Positions 9,657 through 17,833 of a stretch of DNA of 64,000 nucleotides are shown piece after piece (position 1 is the first letter of the stretch; the number at the start of each line of letters is the position of its first letter). The notes under the pieces are model-generated. The model saw only the letters and a program-made list of their open reading frames with translations, was not told the origin of the DNA and made no database searches. The stretch is from Streptomyces sp. NBC_01232 (GTDB taxonomy: Bacteria; Actinomycetota; Actinomycetes; Streptomycetales; Streptomycetaceae). Position numbers and translations under genes: made by a program. The stretch lies in NCBI RefSeq assembly GCF_035989885.1, contig NZ_CP108518.1, positions 1,674,001 through 1,738,000 of the forward strand, written 5' to 3'.

Positions 9657-10106
9657 TCAGACGCGGGGCGGGCGGGCCTCGTAGGGGGTGGAGAGGACGA
9701 CCGTCGTACGCGTCGAGACGTGGGCGAGGGCGCGGAGCCGGCCCAGGAGGTCTTCCAGCTCCAGGGGGGTGGCGACGCGCACCTTCAGGATGTAGTTCTC
9801 GTCGCCCGCGACGCTGTGGCAGGCCTCGATCTCGGGAACCCCGGCGAGCCGGTCGGCGATGTCGTCCGGGGCGCTCGGGTCGAAGGGCTTCACCGAGATG
9901 AACGCGGTCAGCGGCAGGCCGACGGCCTCCGGATCGACCACGGCCGCGTAGCCGCGGATCACCCCGCGCTGCTCCAGACGTCGTACTCGCTGATGGACTG
10001 CCGACGTGGACAGTCCCGTGGCCTTGCCCAGATCCGTGTAGCTCATCCGCCCGTCCCGCACGAGCAGATCAACGATCTGGCGGTCCAGCTCCTCCATTGC
10101 GCTCAT
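9657..10106 (-). CDS. Lrp/AsnC family transcriptional regulator
   Basis: A 149-residue regulator with an N-terminal helix-turn-helix (about residues 4-55, LSTSAVHQRVRRLEQRGVI) and a C-terminal RAM/AsnC ligand-binding domain (about 65-140; VPEIEACHSVAGDENYILKV contains the family's G-D-x-D/N-Y/F turn). It probably forms octamers and senses an amino acid. It lies just upstream of the amidohydrolase, its likely target, and is divergent from a small cysteine-containing protein gene 208 bp away. This is a separate lineage from the second AsnC gene in this window near 45.5 kb. Confidence 0.93.
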   Translation of the reverse strand: MSAMEELDRQIVDLLVRDGRMSYTDLGKATGLSTSAVHQRVRRLEQRGVIRGYAAVVDPEAVGLPLTAFISVKPFDPSAPDDIADRLAGVPEIEACHSVAGDENYILKVRVATPLELEDLLGRLRALAHVSTRTTVVLSTPYEARPPRV

Positions 10107-10314
10107 AGCCGCTCAACTTACGGCCCAAGGGCGCTTCAGGCCCAGTGCTGTCCGCCCACTGGAGGCATCTGCGCCAGGCATGTGACCAAGGCCACAGGGG
10201 TATGCAGGTGGAGGCCTGTCTGTTGTGGTTACTCGTGACGCTCGACGGGAATTGGTTGCTGTGGCCGAGGCCGAAGAACCTGCCCGCCCGGCCCATCCAA
10301 GGGGGAGTACATCC

Positions 10315-10788
10315 ATGCTGAATACCAAGCGCGCCGGTCGCACCGAACCGGAGCCCCTGGAACTGCACGATCACGGGAACGGCACGTACCCGGACGACGG
10401 CGCGGACGGCGAGTACCTCGACGAAGCCGAGGGGTTCGAGATCCACCACGCGATCTGCCCCGACTGCGGCCAGTCGATCGCCCTCGTCGCGGACGAGGAG
10501 TACCTGCCGCAGCACGCCCTGTGCCTGACCCCGTGGAACCCCTTCGGCCTCACCGTCTGTGCGGGCACCGGGCGGCCCGCCACCGACGCGCTGCCCACCG
10601 TCGGCATGATCCAGCCGGTGGAGGCGCAGGAGCCGGAACCGGTCGTCCTGTCGGCCCTGCCCCAGGGTCTGGACTGGCGGACGCAGCCCTTCTCGCACGT
10701 CGGCGGCCCCGGCTCGCGCCCCGTCCGCGTGGTGAGCCCCGTGCTGCCGCGACCGCAGACGCAGCAGCAGCACGCCCAGGCGGCCTGA
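10315..10788 (+). CDS. conserved hypothetical protein with a possible zinc-ribbon
   Basis: A 157-residue soluble acidic protein. The only recognisable element is HHAICPDCGQSIAL (CxxC) with further Cys at HALC and LTVC about 30-40 residues later, which could form a zinc ribbon. The C-terminus is Pro/Gln/Ala rich. The ATG at 10315 is chosen because GGGGGAG lies 7 nt upstream; the frame is open for another 90 bases but without a ribosome site. I recall similar proteins next to the AsnC gene in other Streptomyces, but no function is known. Confidence 0.8.
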   Translation: MLNTKRAGRTEPEPLELHDHGNGTYPDDGADGEYLDEAEGFEIHHAICPDCGQSIALVADEEYLPQHALCLTPWNPFGLTVCAGTGRPATDALPTVGMIQPVEAQEPEPVVLSALPQGLDWRTQPFSHVGGPGSRPVRVVSPVLPRPQTQQQHAQAA

Positions 10789-10799
10789 CGGCCGCCTGG
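10776..10799. terminator. stem-loop over the stop codon of the cysteine-containing protein gene
   Basis: CCAGGCGGCC at 10776-10785 and GGCCGCCTGG at 10790-10799 form a perfect 10-bp stem with a 4-nt loop. It sits between two convergent genes and has no T-run, which is usual for Streptomyces terminators. Confidence 0.55.
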
Positions 10800-10850
10800 C
10801 GCCCGGCTCCCCTACCGCTGCACCGTCCCCTGCTCCCTCTCCCTGCTCCC

Positions 10851-11942
10851 CTACCAGTACGTCCCCTGCACCATGGCGGCCAGGCTGGCGTGGTGCAGGA
10901 TCAGGCTGTCCGGATCCGCCGGGACCTCGACCTCACCGAAGTGCGCCTGCCGGTAGGCGATGCGCAGCATCACGATCCCGTGGCGCAGGGCCGCGTAGAG
11001 GGTGTGGAACTCCATGTCCTGCGGAGTGTGCCCGGTGAGTTCGGCGTACCTGCACTCCAGGTCCTCGCGGCGCAGGAAGTCCGGCAGGCCGGGCTGGCCG
11101 AAGCCGACGGTGAGGTCCTGGAAGAACCGGTGCAGGTAGACGGTCCAGCCCAGGTCCACCTCGCGCGGCGCGTACGCCGCCATCTCCCAGTCCAGCACGG
11201 CCACCGGCGTGAACCCGTCGTAAATGACATTGCCGATGCGGGCGTCCCCCCAGTTGAGGACGGCGGGGCCCTCCTCCCGCGGCCACAGCTCCTCCAGGCG
11301 GGCGAACGCCCGCTCGATGAGCGGGGAGGGCGCGAGTCCGCCCACTACCCAGGAGTAGTAGGCGCGTTGGGAGTCCACGTGCCGGCGCAGGGGTGTGCCC
11401 TCGCCCTCCGGAAGGAGGAACTCGGCCTCCTTGGCCGGGAACTGGTCGTGCAGGCGCGCGAGCAGCGAGATGCTCGCCTCCTGCAGGACGGCGCGCTCGG
11501 CGTCGGTGGCGGCGTGCAGCCAGTTGCCCTCGTAGGTGTAGGGCATCACGTCGGGCGGGACCCGGCCCTCCGCACGGGCCATCACGAAGAACGGTGCCCC
11601 CAGCGGCCCCGGATCCGCCTCCAGCCACTGCACGCGCGGAACGGGCAGGTCCGTGTGCTCGGCGACCAGGCTCATCACGCGGTGCTGGCGCGGCATGTCG
11701 TACGTCGGGAAGACGGTGTAGGCGGCCGGGTCGGCGGCGAGCCGCAGCGCGCAGGCGCGGAGCGGGGTGTCGGGGTGCTCTATGTCGAAGAGCAGGGTCT
11801 CGCTCGACATCCCGTTGGACCCGGGGACGGAGACGTTGGTGACCTTCGCGCCGGGGAGCCTGGTGTCCAGCCAGGCGGCGAGACGGCGGCCGAGCTCCTC
11901 GGGCTCCCGGGTGGAGGTACGCGGACGTGGTGCAGTGGCCAT
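10851..11942 (-). CDS. phosphotransferase family protein (APH/ACAD10-like)
   Basis: A 363-residue kinase-like protein of the APH/choline kinase superfamily, close to the group linked to acyl-CoA metabolism (FadE36/ACAD10 N-terminal type). The catalytic loop reads VLNWGDARIGNVIYDG, with the Brenner Asp and Asn kept but the usual His of HGD replaced by Trp, as commonly seen in this subgroup. The metal-binding DWEMA follows. The N-terminal lobe has SNGMSSETLLFDI as nucleotide loop. It follows the AttH-like gene by 43 bp in the same direction and the two probably form an operon. Substrate unknown; a hydroxy-acyl or lipid alcohol is plausible from context. Confidence 0.87.
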   Translation of the reverse strand: MATAPRPRTSTREPEELGRRLAAWLDTRLPGAKVTNVSVPGSNGMSSETLLFDIEHPDTPLRACALRLAADPAAYTVFPTYDMPRQHRVMSLVAEHTDLPVPRVQWLEADPGPLGAPFFVMARAEGRVPPDVMPYTYEGNWLHAATDAERAVLQEASISLLARLHDQFPAKEAEFLLPEGEGTPLRRHVDSQRAYYSWVVGGLAPSPLIERAFARLEELWPREEGPAVLNWGDARIGNVIYDGFTPVAVLDWEMAAYAPREVDLGWTVYLHRFFQDLTVGFGQPGLPDFLRREDLECRYAELTGHTPQDMEFHTLYAALRHGIVMLRIAYRQAHFGEVEVPADPDSLILHHASLAAMVQGTYW

Positions 11943-11985
11943 GGGGTGAGCCCCTTTCGTACTGGTCCTGACCGGCTTGACCGGC

Positions 11986-13119
11986 CTACTGGGCGACGGA
12001 GGAGTAGTCGGCGAAGCCGCTCGGGTCGTGGCGGCCGAAGCTGCCGTGCTCGAAGATGCCGTGGCCGATCTGCCCGTCGAGGGTGAAGCGGGCCGAGTGG
12101 TCGGTCACCCCGAAGGCGGCCATCGGATGGGCCGCGGGGTCGGAGAGGTCGTAGATGCGACGGTCGGTCCAGCCCCGGCCCTGCCAGGTGCCGTGCTGCC
12201 AGTCACCGGCTGGCGGGTAGCCGGCGCCGACGGCGAGCGGGGAGGAGTTGAGGATCTCCACTCCCAGTTCCAGGGGCTTGCGGGAGGGGTCGGTGAGGTG
12301 GATGACCGCGCTCTCGGGGTGACGGCCGCCGGGCCGGTAGCGGATCTCGGTGTGCGGCCAGCCGAGTTGGACGTCGCCCCGGCCGCTGCCGTCGGGAAAG
12401 ACCTGCACGGCTTCGTTCAGAGTGCGGTGGCCGTCGGCGTCCTCCTGGGCGATGACCATGAGGAAGCGGTCCTCGAAACGGACCGGGACCCACAGCCAGT
12501 GGAAGCCCTCGGGACGGTGTTCCTCGGCCGCGCGCCCGCCCTCCTCGCCGGGAATCGGCCGCACGCCCCAACTCCGGTCGCGGGTACCGGTCCACTCCCC
12601 CGGCGCGAGGGCGAACTCCTCACCCTTGGCCCGTATGGTGCCGGCGACCTGGCCGGCCTGGACGAAGCGGCGCCCTTCCAGCATGAGGCGGTCACCGCGC
12701 CGCTGGATGTGGTGCGGCTCCCAGACGGCAGGGAACTCGGCGGTCCAGGTGATGTCGTACGAGAGCCCGTGCGGGTCTGCCGGATCGGGGGCGCAGCGCA
12801 GCGTGAGCTTCTTGAGCGGCACGTCGACGGTGATGGACAGGGGCCCGACCGAGAGGTTCATCCGGTCGTCGGTGAGTGCGTCGGAGGCCCGGACGGCGAG
12901 GAGCTCGTCGCCGATGCGGAGGGTGGCGTAGGCGTCGATGACCCCGGCGTTGGGGTAGACGCCGAGGCCGAGGATCAGGACGGCGCGGCCGGCGTGGTCG
13001 AAGACGTGGAAGATGCAGCGGTCGTAGGCGTTCCGGTCACCGCTGACGAGGTGCTTCATCGACAAGGGTGCCTGGTGGATGGGGTATTCGTCGAGGGCGA
13101 CGGGCCGGTCGACGGGCAT
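11986..13119 (-). CDS. AttH/CrtC-like lipocalin-fold protein (DUF7064-type)
   Basis: A 377-residue soluble protein. The block GEWTGTRDRSWGVRP (about residue 175) is the diagnostic DRSWG region of AttH/hydroxyneurosporene-synthase-like double lipocalin proteins. The flanking beta-rich segments (EEHRPEGFHWLWVPVRFED, GHGIFEHGSFGRH) fit. No signal peptide. Proteins of this type are frequently encoded with APH-like kinases and lipid or steroid catabolism genes in actinobacteria; the biochemical role is unproven. The ATG has GGAGG 6 nt upstream. A 13-bp perfect palindrome 94 bp upstream may be its operator. Confidence 0.82.
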   Translation of the reverse strand: MPVDRPVALDEYPIHQAPLSMKHLVSGDRNAYDRCIFHVFDHAGRAVLILGLGVYPNAGVIDAYATLRIGDELLAVRASDALTDDRMNLSVGPLSITVDVPLKKLTLRCAPDPADPHGLSYDITWTAEFPAVWEPHHIQRRGDRLMLEGRRFVQAGQVAGTIRAKGEEFALAPGEWTGTRDRSWGVRPIPGEEGGRAAEEHRPEGFHWLWVPVRFEDRFLMVIAQEDADGHRTLNEAVQVFPDGSGRGDVQLGWPHTEIRYRPGGRHPESAVIHLTDPSRKPLELGVEILNSSPLAVGAGYPPAGDWQHGTWQGRGWTDRRIYDLSDPAAHPMAAFGVTDHSARFTLDGQIGHGIFEHGSFGRHDPSGFADYSSVAQ

Positions 13120-13212
13120 GGCGGACCTCCGGGACGGACGGCTCGGGCGAGCAGGGTGACGAGCTGCGGGGCGGGCTGCGAGGCGGGCTGCGGGGGGCGG
13201 CTCAAGCGGATA

Positions 13213-13225
13213 TGACGGTACGTCA
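13213..13225. promoter_or_regulatory. palindromic operator candidate TGACG-GTA-CGTCA
   Basis: A perfect 13-bp dyad upstream of the AttH-like/phosphotransferase operon and pointing at its promoter region. The shape resembles TetR- or GntR-type operators of lipid catabolism genes. The cognate regulator is not identified. Confidence 0.5.
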
Positions 13226-13345
13226 GAAATGGGGCCCGGGGCCAGACTTCTGGCACGCGTTGACAGGACGGCGCGGTGTGCCGGGGGCGGGAGCGGGCGG
13301 GCGGCGACGGAGGGCGCGGCAGGGGCTCCGGTGCGCGGGATCTCG

Positions 13346-13800
13346 CCTGACCGGCATCAGAGATGTGTATGGGGGTTTCCCGTCAGTCTCATCGTCTCTC
13401 CGTGTCGGGCCGGCCCCTCAAGGGCGCTCCCTACGGTCGCGTCGCTACGCGATGGCCTGCGGCCACCCTTGACCGACCGTCCCGCCCCGGACATACGAAG
13501 ACTGTCGGGAAGCCCCCAAAGGAACGGGCCGGGCTATCAAGACAGGGGCGGGGTGGTCGGAGATGCCCTGCCCGGTCGGGGGTGAGGCTTCTTCCCGAGG
13601 CGGGGCCCATGCGCAATACCGGCCGGGTCGGTGGGCGCGTCCAATCGCTACGCGCTCCTCATCTCTCAGCGTCCGACGACCGTCTTGGGCTGGACATAGG
13701 CCGCCCAAGACGCCCCACTGCCCCTCATGGAGGGCGTCTGAGGGCTGTCCGGGGTGGAAAAACGCCTAACAGCGGCTATTTCGTCGTGGAGTGGGGTCAG
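13346..13800 (+). repeat. large intergenic repeat, copy 1
   Basis: From GTATGGGGGTTTCCCGTCAG (about 13367) onward this copy is nearly base-identical over about 150 bp to copy 2 (minus strand) and copy 3 (63.46 kb). It then diverges and ends around a TCGTCGTGGA/GGGTCAG motif at about 13782-13800. It lacks the second internal unit found in the other copies. It contains hairpin-forming segments, such as CGTCTTGGGC/GCCCAAGACG around GGACATAGGCCG at about 13681-13712. Similarity to copy 2 extends some 75 bp further upstream. Short reading frames in it exist on both strands and vary between copies, so I treat it as non-coding. Confidence 0.85.
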
Positions 13801-13833
13801 CGAGAGCGGACCGCTCGAATCGCCGACCGTTTG

Positions 13834-14391
13834 CCCCAATTGCCCCTGTTTGGAGATGGGTTTGTGGTGTCACTTGTGCACTGACCCGGATCCACGACGG
13901 AATAGCCGAGGCATCAGGCCTTGCCGGCCGCCGGTCGCAGTCCAGGAGAAGCGCGTAGCGATCTGAGGCGGCTTATGCCGGGCTCCAGACGGTCGCCGGA
14001 CGCATCTCGACAGAGGAACCGAGGCCGTGGGCGGCCTATGTCCAGCCCAGGGCGGTGGTCGGACGCTGAGACGTGGGGAGCGCGTAGCGATTGGACGCGC
14101 TTCCCCCGACCCGGGCCCTGGTCCGGATGGGCCCCGCCTCGGGAAGGTGCCCTTTCGCGCCCGACCGGGCAGGGCTTCTCCGGCCGCCCCGTCCTTGGAA
14201 GCTCGGACCGGCTCGTTCTTTTGGGGGCTTCCCGACAGTCTTCGTATGTCCGGGGCGGGACGGTCGGTCAAGGGTGGCCGCAGGCCATCGCGTAGCGACG
14301 CGACGAAGGAGCGCCCTTGAGGGGCCGGCCCGACACGGAGAGACGATGAGACTGACGGGAAACCCCCATACGCATCTCCGATGCCGGTCAA
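13834..14391 (-). repeat. large intergenic repeat, copy 2 (inverted, tail-to-tail with copy 1)
   Basis: Read on the minus strand from 14391, this copy starts AGATGCGTATGGGGGTTT and ends with CACCACAAACCC...CAAACAGGGGCAATTGGGGC at 13834. It matches copy 3 along its whole length up to the window edge. Inside, a unit with CCGTCTGGAGCCCGGCATAA and a related GGGCTGGACATAGGCCGC occur one after the other, each near an ATCGCTACGCGC motif. Copies 1 and 2 therefore build an inverted repeat of about 1 kb with tails almost touching. The 1.66-kb gap from 13120 to 14781 is mostly this element. Confidence 0.88.
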
Positions 14392-14538
14392 GCAAGATCC
14401 CGCCCCCGGAGCCCCTGCCGCGCCTCACCGCCGCGCTCCGCCCGCCCCCGCCCCCACCCCGCCCCCCGGCGACATCTCGAACGGATAGCCGCACCCCGGG
14501 GGCGATTACCCGGCCCTTCGGTTCCGCGTTGGCCGGGT

Positions 14539-14775
14539 ATGACCATGCTTCAGTCTTCAACGGGCCGAAGGCGTCGCCCGGTGACGCCGGGTTTCGAAGA
14601 ATCGGTTCAGCGTCCGCGTGAGCAGCCGCAGCAGGCTCCCGATCCGCCGATCTATCGCGATCTGCTGGCGCGATGGGCGGACGCCGGCCGGACTCTGCCC
14701 GGCCGGCGTGACCCGGAGTGGTCGCGGCTCACGTCCTCCCCGGTGTGGCCCACCAGCAGCAGCGGGCTGTACTGA
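14539..14775 (+). CDS. small conserved-looking hypothetical protein
   Basis: A 78-residue basic, proline-rich protein, MTMLQSS..., with a central segment PPIYRDLLARWADAGRTLPG that looks like a real amphipathic domain and is not part of the adjoining repeat. No ribosome site is obvious; a second ATG lies two codons in. Its codon bias is like that of neighbouring genes. It converges on the acyl-CoA dehydrogenase, 6 bp apart. I half-remember similar short proteins beside acdH in other Streptomyces; no function can be given. Confidence 0.5.
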   Translation: MTMLQSSTGRRRRPVTPGFEESVQRPREQPQQAPDPPIYRDLLARWADAGRTLPGRRDPEWSRLTSSPVWPTSSSGLY

Positions 14776-14781
14776 CCGAGG

Positions 14782-15954
14782 TCAGCGCGTCTCCGGGCCC
14801 GCCAGGTGGCGGGCGATGACCATGCGCTGGATCTGGTTGGTGCCCTCGACGATCTGGAGCACCTTCGCCTCGCGCATCAGCCGCTCGACGGGGAAGTCCG
14901 CCGTGTAGCCGTAGCCGCCCAGGACCTGCACCGCGTCCGTGGTGACCGACATCGCCGCGTCCGTGCAGAACAGCTTCGCCATGGCCGCCTGGCGGGAGAA
15001 CGGCTTGCCCGCGTCGCGCAGCCGCGCCGCCGCGAGGTACAGCGCCCGGCCCGCCTCGATCTTGGTGGCCATGTCGGCCAGCATGAAGCGCAGCCCCTGG
15101 AAGTCCGCGATCGGGTGTCCGAACTGCTTGCGGTCCAGGGCGTACGCCAGTGCCTCGTCCAGCGCGGCCTGGGCCACGCCGATGGCGCAGGCCGCGATGC
15201 CCAGCCGGCCGGCGTCCAGGGCGGCCAGGGCGATGGTGAAGCCCTGCCCCTCCTCGCCGATGCGGCGGGCGTCGGGGACGCGTACGCCGTCGAAGTGCAG
15301 CTGGGCGGTGGGCGAGCCCTTCATGCCCATCTTCTTCTCGGGCACGGCCGAGGTCAGGCCCTCCACGTCCCCGGGGACCAGGAAGGCCGTGATGCCCTTG
15401 GGGCCCGCGGCGCCGGTCCGCGCGAGGACGGTGTAGAAGTCGGCGACTCCGCCGTGGGTGATCCAGGCCTTGGTGCCGGTGATGATCCAGTCGTCGCCGT
15501 CGCGCACCGCCTTGGTGGTGAGCGAGGCCGCGTCGGAGCCGGCGGCCGGCTCGGAGAGGCAGTAGGCGCCCAGGAGGCCGCCGCCGAGCATCTCGGGCAG
15601 GTGGGCGCTCTGCTGCTCCTTGGTGCCGTAGCCGGCGAGGCCGTGGCAGGCGAGGGAGTGCACGCTGACTCCGAGCCCGACGGTCAGGCGGGCCGCGGCG
15701 AGCTCCTCCAGGACCTGGAGGTAGACCTCGTAGGGCTGCTCACCGCCGCCGAATTCCCCGGGGTACGGGAGACCGAGCAGTCCGGCCTCCGAGAGCAGGG
15801 TGAAGACCTCCCGCGGGAAGCGGCCGGAGTCCTCCTCCTCGGCTGCCTTGGGGCGGATCTCCCGCTGCGCGATCTCGCGTACGAGGGCGAGGAGGTCCCG
15901 GGACTCCTCGGTGGGCAGCTGTCGGTCCACCGTCTGCGGGGCGCGGTCTGTCAT
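14782..15954 (-). CDS. acyl-CoA dehydrogenase (AcdH-like)
   Basis: A 390-residue flavoprotein that would oxidise an acyl-CoA to the 2-enoyl-CoA, passing electrons to ETF. The domain order is standard: N-terminal helices, the middle beta domain with AYCLSEPAAGSDAASL and WITHGGVADF (FAD and substrate loops), and C-terminal helices. The catalytic Glu lies in VLQIVEGTNQIQRMV, the C-terminal position of short- and branched-chain enzymes. Length is typical. ATG start with GGAGAG upstream. A TetR gene lies 147 bp upstream on the same strand and may control it; branched-chain amino-acid breakdown is a reasonable but unproven role. Confidence 0.95.
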   Translation of the reverse strand: MTDRAPQTVDRQLPTEESRDLLALVREIAQREIRPKAAEEEDSGRFPREVFTLLSEAGLLGLPYPGEFGGGEQPYEVYLQVLEELAAARLTVGLGVSVHSLACHGLAGYGTKEQQSAHLPEMLGGGLLGAYCLSEPAAGSDAASLTTKAVRDGDDWIITGTKAWITHGGVADFYTVLARTGAAGPKGITAFLVPGDVEGLTSAVPEKKMGMKGSPTAQLHFDGVRVPDARRIGEEGQGFTIALAALDAGRLGIAACAIGVAQAALDEALAYALDRKQFGHPIADFQGLRFMLADMATKIEAGRALYLAAARLRDAGKPFSRQAAMAKLFCTDAAMSVTTDAVQVLGGYGYTADFPVERLMREAKVLQIVEGTNQIQRMVIARHLAGPETR

Positions 15955-16101
15955 GGCGGCGCTCTCCTCCCTGGTCGGGCACGGCGGCGACGCGTGAGGT
16001 GTGGGACGCGGCGCCGGGTCTCGGTTCTCCCACAGCCGATGTTGCCCTCCCGGATCACGGAAGGGGCTGTTCAGAGGCTGCGGCGGCTTGAGTATGCCCG
16101 A

Positions 16102-16791
16102 TCAGGGGCTTCCCGTCACCGGGGCAAGATCACCGAGCTGACCGAACGGTCCTTCGGGAACGGGAGGTGCCGGACACTCCGGGACGAACTCCTCGATCAC
16201 CATCAGTGTCGCGCGCAGCTGGCGCACCAGCAGGGCCCCGAGCACGGCACGGTCGGGCTGGTCCGGGGCATCCAGTGCGCCGATCCAGTCCAGGGTGGCC
16301 CCCTCGACGCCGGAGAGCCAGCCGACGAGGGCGAGCCGGGCGAGGGGAGGGAGGGCCCGGTGCCCGTACGCGCCCTCGGCGATGGTGGCGACGAGCTCCT
16401 CGCGGACGGCGTCGCGGATGGCGAGCACCTCGGCGTCGGATCCGACGCCGCCGGTGACGATCGTGCGGTAGGCGGCGCGGTGGTGCTCGGCGTAGTACAG
16501 GTAGCCGTCGATGGTGCGGCGGACGCGCTCGGCGTTGGGGAGGTCGGTGTCGCCGCCGGCCCGGGCGACGAGCTCGGCGACGGAGTCCTCGACGATGGCG
16601 AGGTAGTAGCCGCGTTTGTTGGTGAAGTAGTAGTAGATCAGCCCTTTGGCGACGCCCGCGTGTTTGGCGATGTCGTCCATGGAGAGCGCGTCGTACGAGG
16701 TGTCGGCGAACAATTTGCGCCCGGTCGCTATGAGTTCGGCCTTGCGCACCTGGGATCGAACGGTCGCTCCGCGCTGTTGACTATTATTCAA
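16102..16791 (-). CDS. TetR/AcrR family regulator
   Basis: A regulator of up to 229 residues. The DNA-binding domain (about residues 18-65) ends in the classical MDDIAKHAGVAKGLIYYYFTNKRGYYLAIVE; the C-terminal ligand domain is unspecific in sequence. The first possible start is TTG at 16791, placed 5 nt after a TAGGGT -10-like box, which would make the transcript leaderless. A GTG at 16749 would give a shorter protein missing basic residues before helix 1, so the start is uncertain. The short-chain acyl-CoA dehydrogenase gene downstream is the likely target. Confidence 0.88.
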   Translation of the reverse strand: MNNSQQRGATVRSQVRKAELIATGRKLFADTSYDALSMDDIAKHAGVAKGLIYYYFTNKRGYYLAIVEDSVAELVARAGGDTDLPNAERVRRTIDGYLYYAEHHRAAYRTIVTGGVGSDAEVLAIRDAVREELVATIAEGAYGHRALPPLARLALVGWLSGVEGATLDWIGALDAPDQPDRAVLGALLVRQLRATLMVIEEFVPECPAPPVPEGPFGQLGDLAPVTGSP

Positions 16792-16940
16792 ATTCGACCC
16801 TAGCCTCGAACTGCCACAGGAAGCCCGCAGTATGGCAGACCTGGGTGCCGCGCCGCCGGTGGTGGTCGGCCTGCGCCTCGGTGGTGATCGTCGGCGACGG
16901 GCTGCGGCCGGGGGCCTCGCGGCCTGCGGCCGGGAGGGTC

Positions 16941-17093
16941 TCAGAGCCAGCCGACCTGGGTGACGAACATGGCGACGACGACCACGAGGGTCCAGCCGAG
17001 CACGTGCTCCAGCCAGGCGGAGTCGTCCTTGGGGCCTCCGGTGCGGACGAGGTTCCGGGGGGCGGCGGTCGGGGCGGCGCTGTCGGCAGTCAT
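16941..17093 (-). CDS. SCO1431-type small membrane protein
   Basis: A 50-residue protein with an Ala/Pro/Arg-rich N-terminal half and one C-terminal transmembrane helix (EHVLGWTLVVVVAMFVTQ). It fits the small actinobacterial family named after S. coelicolor SCO1431, of unknown function. The ATG of MTADSAAP was chosen because it gives the family length; the frame is open further upstream to another ATG at 17156. It stands alone between TetR and the SPW-repeat gene. Confidence 0.72.
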   Translation of the reverse strand: MTADSAAPTAAPRNLVRTGGPKDDSAWLEHVLGWTLVVVVAMFVTQVGWL

Positions 17094-17303
17094 GGCGTCC
17101 AATGTGCCAGCGTTCGCGGCTTTCGCGGTAGGGACGTCATGGGTGGCATGCATCACGCAAACGCAGACATAAATGGACAGGTCCGGACGGCATGCGGCCG
17201 GGCCCCGGCCTCTTCGGCAGGGACCCGGCGCGCTCCTCGTCCGGTGCCCGGTGTCCGGCGCGGATGCCCGGCACCCCGGTCCGGCGTTCTCTCCGACGCC
17301 CGG

Positions 17304-17735
17304 TCAGACGCGGGTCTCGCGGTTCCGGCCCGCCATACCCGCCATCGCGAGGCCGAGGCACAGTGCGACGCCTCCGGCGATCACGTTGCTGACCACCGTT
17401 CGGGTCGTGTCCATCTCTCCGGCGATGGCCCACGGGGCGATGATCGTCCACGCACCGAGGGCGACCGCCGTCCACGCCATCGCGTGGGTGCGCTCGTAGG
17501 CGGAACCCAGACCGCTCATGCACAGGCAGAAGGCGAGGCCGGCGATCAGGTTGTTGATGGCCAGCGGGGTGAGGCCGCTGAATCCTGCGATCCACGGCGA
17601 GGCAGCCAGGTACAGGCCCGTGATCAGGGCGAGTGCTTCGACGGCCTGCGCGGCGGGAGTCGTGGTCACCCGCTCGAACCGAGTGCGCATCTCGGCGAGG
17701 TCCGGGTGGTGCTCGATGCTGGGATGGGTGGTCAT
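17304..17735 (-). CDS. SPW repeat membrane protein
   Basis: A 143-residue membrane protein with four hydrophobic helices. It carries two copies of the SPW motif: LAASPWIAGF at about residue 44 and TIIAPWAIAG at about 97, the second degenerate (A for S). The N-terminus is hydrophilic and His/Glu rich. The function of this family is not known. The ATG has AGGAGG upstream. The upstream DNA carries two GGGTAA elements on the minus strand (plus 17774-17779 and 17793-17798), which could be -10 boxes of a SigB-like stress sigma factor, but the match is weak. Confidence 0.9.
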   Translation of the reverse strand: MTTHPSIEHHPDLAEMRTRFERVTTTPAAQAVEALALITGLYLAASPWIAGFSGLTPLAINNLIAGLAFCLCMSGLGSAYERTHAMAWTAVALGAWTIIAPWAIAGEMDTTRTVVSNVIAGGVALCLGLAMAGMAGRNRETRV

Positions 17736-17833
17736 GGCGGGCCGCCTCCTACTGAGAAGCCTTTATGTGCCATTTACCCCACTATGTTCCGCTTACCCGT
17801 GCCGCTTGGTCAACGGGCAAATTCGCGGCCCTC

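Noticed and set aside
13363..14390. Many reading frames of 60-180 codons inside the large repeat on both strands, all with Arg/Pro/Gly-rich products.
   Set aside because: Frames overlap in several phases, change between copies, lack ribosome sites and show no domain; they look like by-products of a structured repeat.
13346..14391. Inverted repeat pair as an insertion sequence or CRISPR-like array.
   Set aside because: No transposase gene lies between or beside the copies, there is no regular short repeat-spacer pattern and no cas gene in the window.
17774..17798. SigB-type promoter (GGGTAA boxes) before the SPW-repeat gene.
   Set aside because: The -10 boxes match partly, but a proper GTTT-like -35 at 14-16 bp is missing; mentioned only as a weak hint.
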